This document shows positions 5,302 through 6,302 of a DNA stretch of 6,302 nt, one piece after another. A program made the position numbers and the translations under genes. Source of the stretch: Sedimentisphaerales bacterium (GTDB taxonomy: Bacteria; Planctomycetota; Phycisphaerae; Sedimentisphaerales; SM23-30); contig DAOVXR010000111.1 of the NCBI GenBank assembly GCA_030636065.1, positions 1-6,302 on the forward strand, written 5' to 3'. Under the pieces are notes generated by a model. It worked only from the letters and a program-made list of their open reading frames with translations. It had not been told where the DNA came from and searched no databases. Every line of letters starts with the position of its first letter. Position 1 is the first letter of the stretch.

Positions 5302-5410
5302 CTATTATAAAGGCTGTCGTTCAACTGTCAATTACAACAGGAACACCTCTGGGCTACGCAAAAAGGCGGCACCCAAGTTTATCATAGGATATTCCGAGGA
5401 TGGGCACCCG
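5302..5410 (-). repeat. Dispersed promoter-bearing intergenic repeat, copy B (inverted relative to copy A)
   Basis: This is the reverse-strand copy of the element at 2001-2134. The 38-bp promoter block (5302-5339) and the 32-bp distal block (5379-5410) each have one mismatch to copy A. The 39-bp middle differs and lacks the TCCGCCGAAGG duplication. It ends 24 bp before the stop of the restriction endonuclease gene. Confidence 0.85.
5304..5331 (-). promoter_or_regulatory. Perfect sigma-70 consensus promoter for the flavoprotein gene
   Basis: On the - strand TTGACA is at 5331-5326 and TATAAT at 5309-5304, spaced by 16 bp. Transcription should start near 5297, giving a leader of about 48 nt to the ATG at 5249. 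This supports that start over the upstream TTG. Confidence 0.8.
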
Positions 5411-5434
5411 GCGGTGGAGTTTAGACTGATTGTT

Positions 5435-6214
5435 TTACCGTGTTACATCACTCAAAGTTTTAACAGGTGCTTTGAATTCGACATCCGCAAACTGCTTAAA
5501 ATGTTTTTTGCCGCATTTAATTTTGAATCGTTCGGCATCTGACAGACTCTGATCCTCTATATTGTTTACTCCCTTTGTCTCGGCGACAAAATAAACTTTC
5601 TTATCATTCTCATAAACTAACGCCCAGTCCGGGTTATATGTTCCAAGCGGGGTTTCTATCTTAAACCAGAACGGCAGCTTGAAATAAAACTTTATATCAT
5701 CCCTTTGCTCACAATCCCTTGCAAAATCTCTTTCAATGTTACTGTCGATTTTTATGTAATCGTAAATAGTCTTTTCCTTTTTCGATACTTCAAATAAATC
5801 ATCAAGATACTCAGACAATTCATCATTATCAAAAAGCATCTGATCGTAATATGAACCAGCCATCTTTTCATACTTTATGCCGTCAATCATCATTTCATTA
5901 AGAACATTTATCACACAATCGCAAACCTTATCCATGAATTGCTGAGGGTTAATAAATACATCCTCAATCCTGCCCGACTCAATCAATATTCGGCAGATTG
6001 TATCGCGCGTCAATCTTGTCTTGTTCTGGATATATGAAAGGACATCAGGAACAGTCTCGATATTATTAAATATTTCTCTTATGGATTCCGACTTCAACTC
6101 AGCCTTGACGGCATCCTTTTTAATATCAACTGCCGCCTTGCTCCTTATCAGCTTTGGTTTTGATATCCTGAATTTTAATCTGAAGTGCAACAAAACGCAA
6201 GTTGCAAAACCCAT
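5435..6214 (-). pseudogene. res: Type III restriction endonuclease Res subunit, C-terminal remnant truncated at an IS end
   Basis: The 259-residue frame matches the C-terminal part of type III Res proteins, which are normally about 900-1000 aa with an N-terminal DEAD-box translocase. The visible part has the pre-nuclease region (TRDTICRILIESGRIEDVFINPQQF, about 69-93, and DGIKYEKMAGSYY, 111-123). The PD-(D/E)xK nuclease follows: upstream acidic E161, Y193-N-P-D196-W, and F209-V-A-E212-T-K214-G, so the catalytic residues are intact. The C-terminus looks natural. An in-frame TGA (6244-6242) lies just beyond the first ATG (6214), and no helicase part is present. Roughly the first 13-15 residues appear to be encoded by the end of an IS30-like element. 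The remnant cannot cut in the usual ATP-dependent way. Whether the helicase part survives beyond the IS, to the right of the window, is unknown. Confidence 0.8.
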
Positions 6215-6280
6215 CGCGTTTAACGTCCGATAGAGTAAATATCAACAAAAACTCTAAATTAAAGGACGCAACGCAATGGG
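6210..6280 (+). promoter_or_regulatory. Stem-loop enclosing the transposase ribosome site and start codon
   Basis: CCCATCGCGTT (6210-6220) pairs with AACGCAATGGG (6270-6280) with one mismatch. CGTCC (6224-6228) pairs with GGACG (6264-6268), and TAGAGT (6231-6236) with ACTCTA (6251-6256). The AAAGGA site (6261-6266) is partly, and the ATG (6276-6278) fully, within paired arms. Such folds in transcripts entering from outside can block transposase translation. Confidence 0.55.
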
Positions 6281-6302
6281 CTATCAACATCTTAGCATTG
6301 AT
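6276..6302 (+). CDS. Transposase N-terminus, IS30-like (partial, runs off the window)
   Basis: Nine codons are visible (MGYQHLSID). The pattern M-x-Y-x-x-L-x-x-x is how many IS30-family transposases begin, ahead of an ER-x-x-I helix-turn-helix. AAAGGA (6261-6266) lies 9 nt upstream. With so few residues the family call is tentative; it is supported by the abrupt break in the neighbouring res gene. Confidence 0.5.

Larger units (their letters stand above)
6170..6302 (+). mobile_element. Left end of an IS30-like insertion sequence (partial)
   Basis: The Res homology stops near 6170. A sequence beginning about there (AATTTTAATCTGAAGTGCAAC, shown without its first G) resembles, from memory, the termini of IS30-family elements. 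A transposase-like start follows at 6276. The other end and any target duplication are outside the window, so the exact boundary is an estimate. Confidence 0.5.

Noticed and set aside
5250..5324. TTG at 5324 as the flavoprotein start
   Set aside because: It overlaps the -35/-10 region and lies upstream of the expected transcription start. The family N-terminus begins at ATG 5249.

Overview
This window looks like an accessory defence region from a Gram-negative bacterium. The outer-membrane DUF481 protein, a helical-cap cobalamin-binding protein, an iron-sulfur flavoprotein and long repeat-rich spacers would suit a Planctomycetota/Phycisphaerae-type genome. That assignment is an inference from gene content and is held loosely; nothing here fixes the taxonomy.

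Left part (1-1921): the 3' end of a type VI-B CRISPR-Cas locus on the + strand. It begins inside a cas13b gene whose 5' part lies outside the window. The visible 392 residues carry the C-terminal HEPN nuclease motif R-N-A-V-Y-H. The stop of cas13b overlaps by 8 nt the start of a 186-residue protein with one N-terminal membrane helix, which fits the type VI-B2 accessory protein Csx28. About 85 bp later comes a minimal CRISPR array: one intact 36-nt repeat with a symmetric hairpin, a 31-nt spacer, and a second 36-nt repeat whose 3' half has decayed. No cas1/cas2 is visible.

Middle part (1922-5434): a roughly 3.4-kb segment bounded by two copies, in opposite orientation, of a dispersed intergenic repeat (2001-2134 and 5302-5410). 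Each copy carries a perfect TTGACA-N16-TATAAT promoter pointing inward. The right copy drives a Cys-rich flavoprotein of the iron-sulfur flavoprotein type on the - strand. The left copy points into a long gene-free, hairpin-rich stretch ahead of a secreted DUF481 beta-barrel protein. Between these lies a stand-alone B12-binding protein of the CarH/MtaC type whose cobalamin-ligand His is replaced by Glu. An operator-like palindrome cluster precedes it.

Right part (5435-6302): the C-terminal part of a type III restriction endonuclease (Res) on the - strand. Its upstream helicase portion is missing. The break coincides with the apparent left end of an IS30-like element, whose transposase gene starts at 6276 and leaves the window after nine codons. 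The transposase start lies in a long imperfect stem-loop.

Together the type VI-B2 locus, the broken restriction gene, the IS element and the inverted repeats indicate a rearranged defence island. The most interesting parts are the Cas13b/Csx28 pair with its one-spacer, partly decayed array, and the inverted promoter-bearing repeat.
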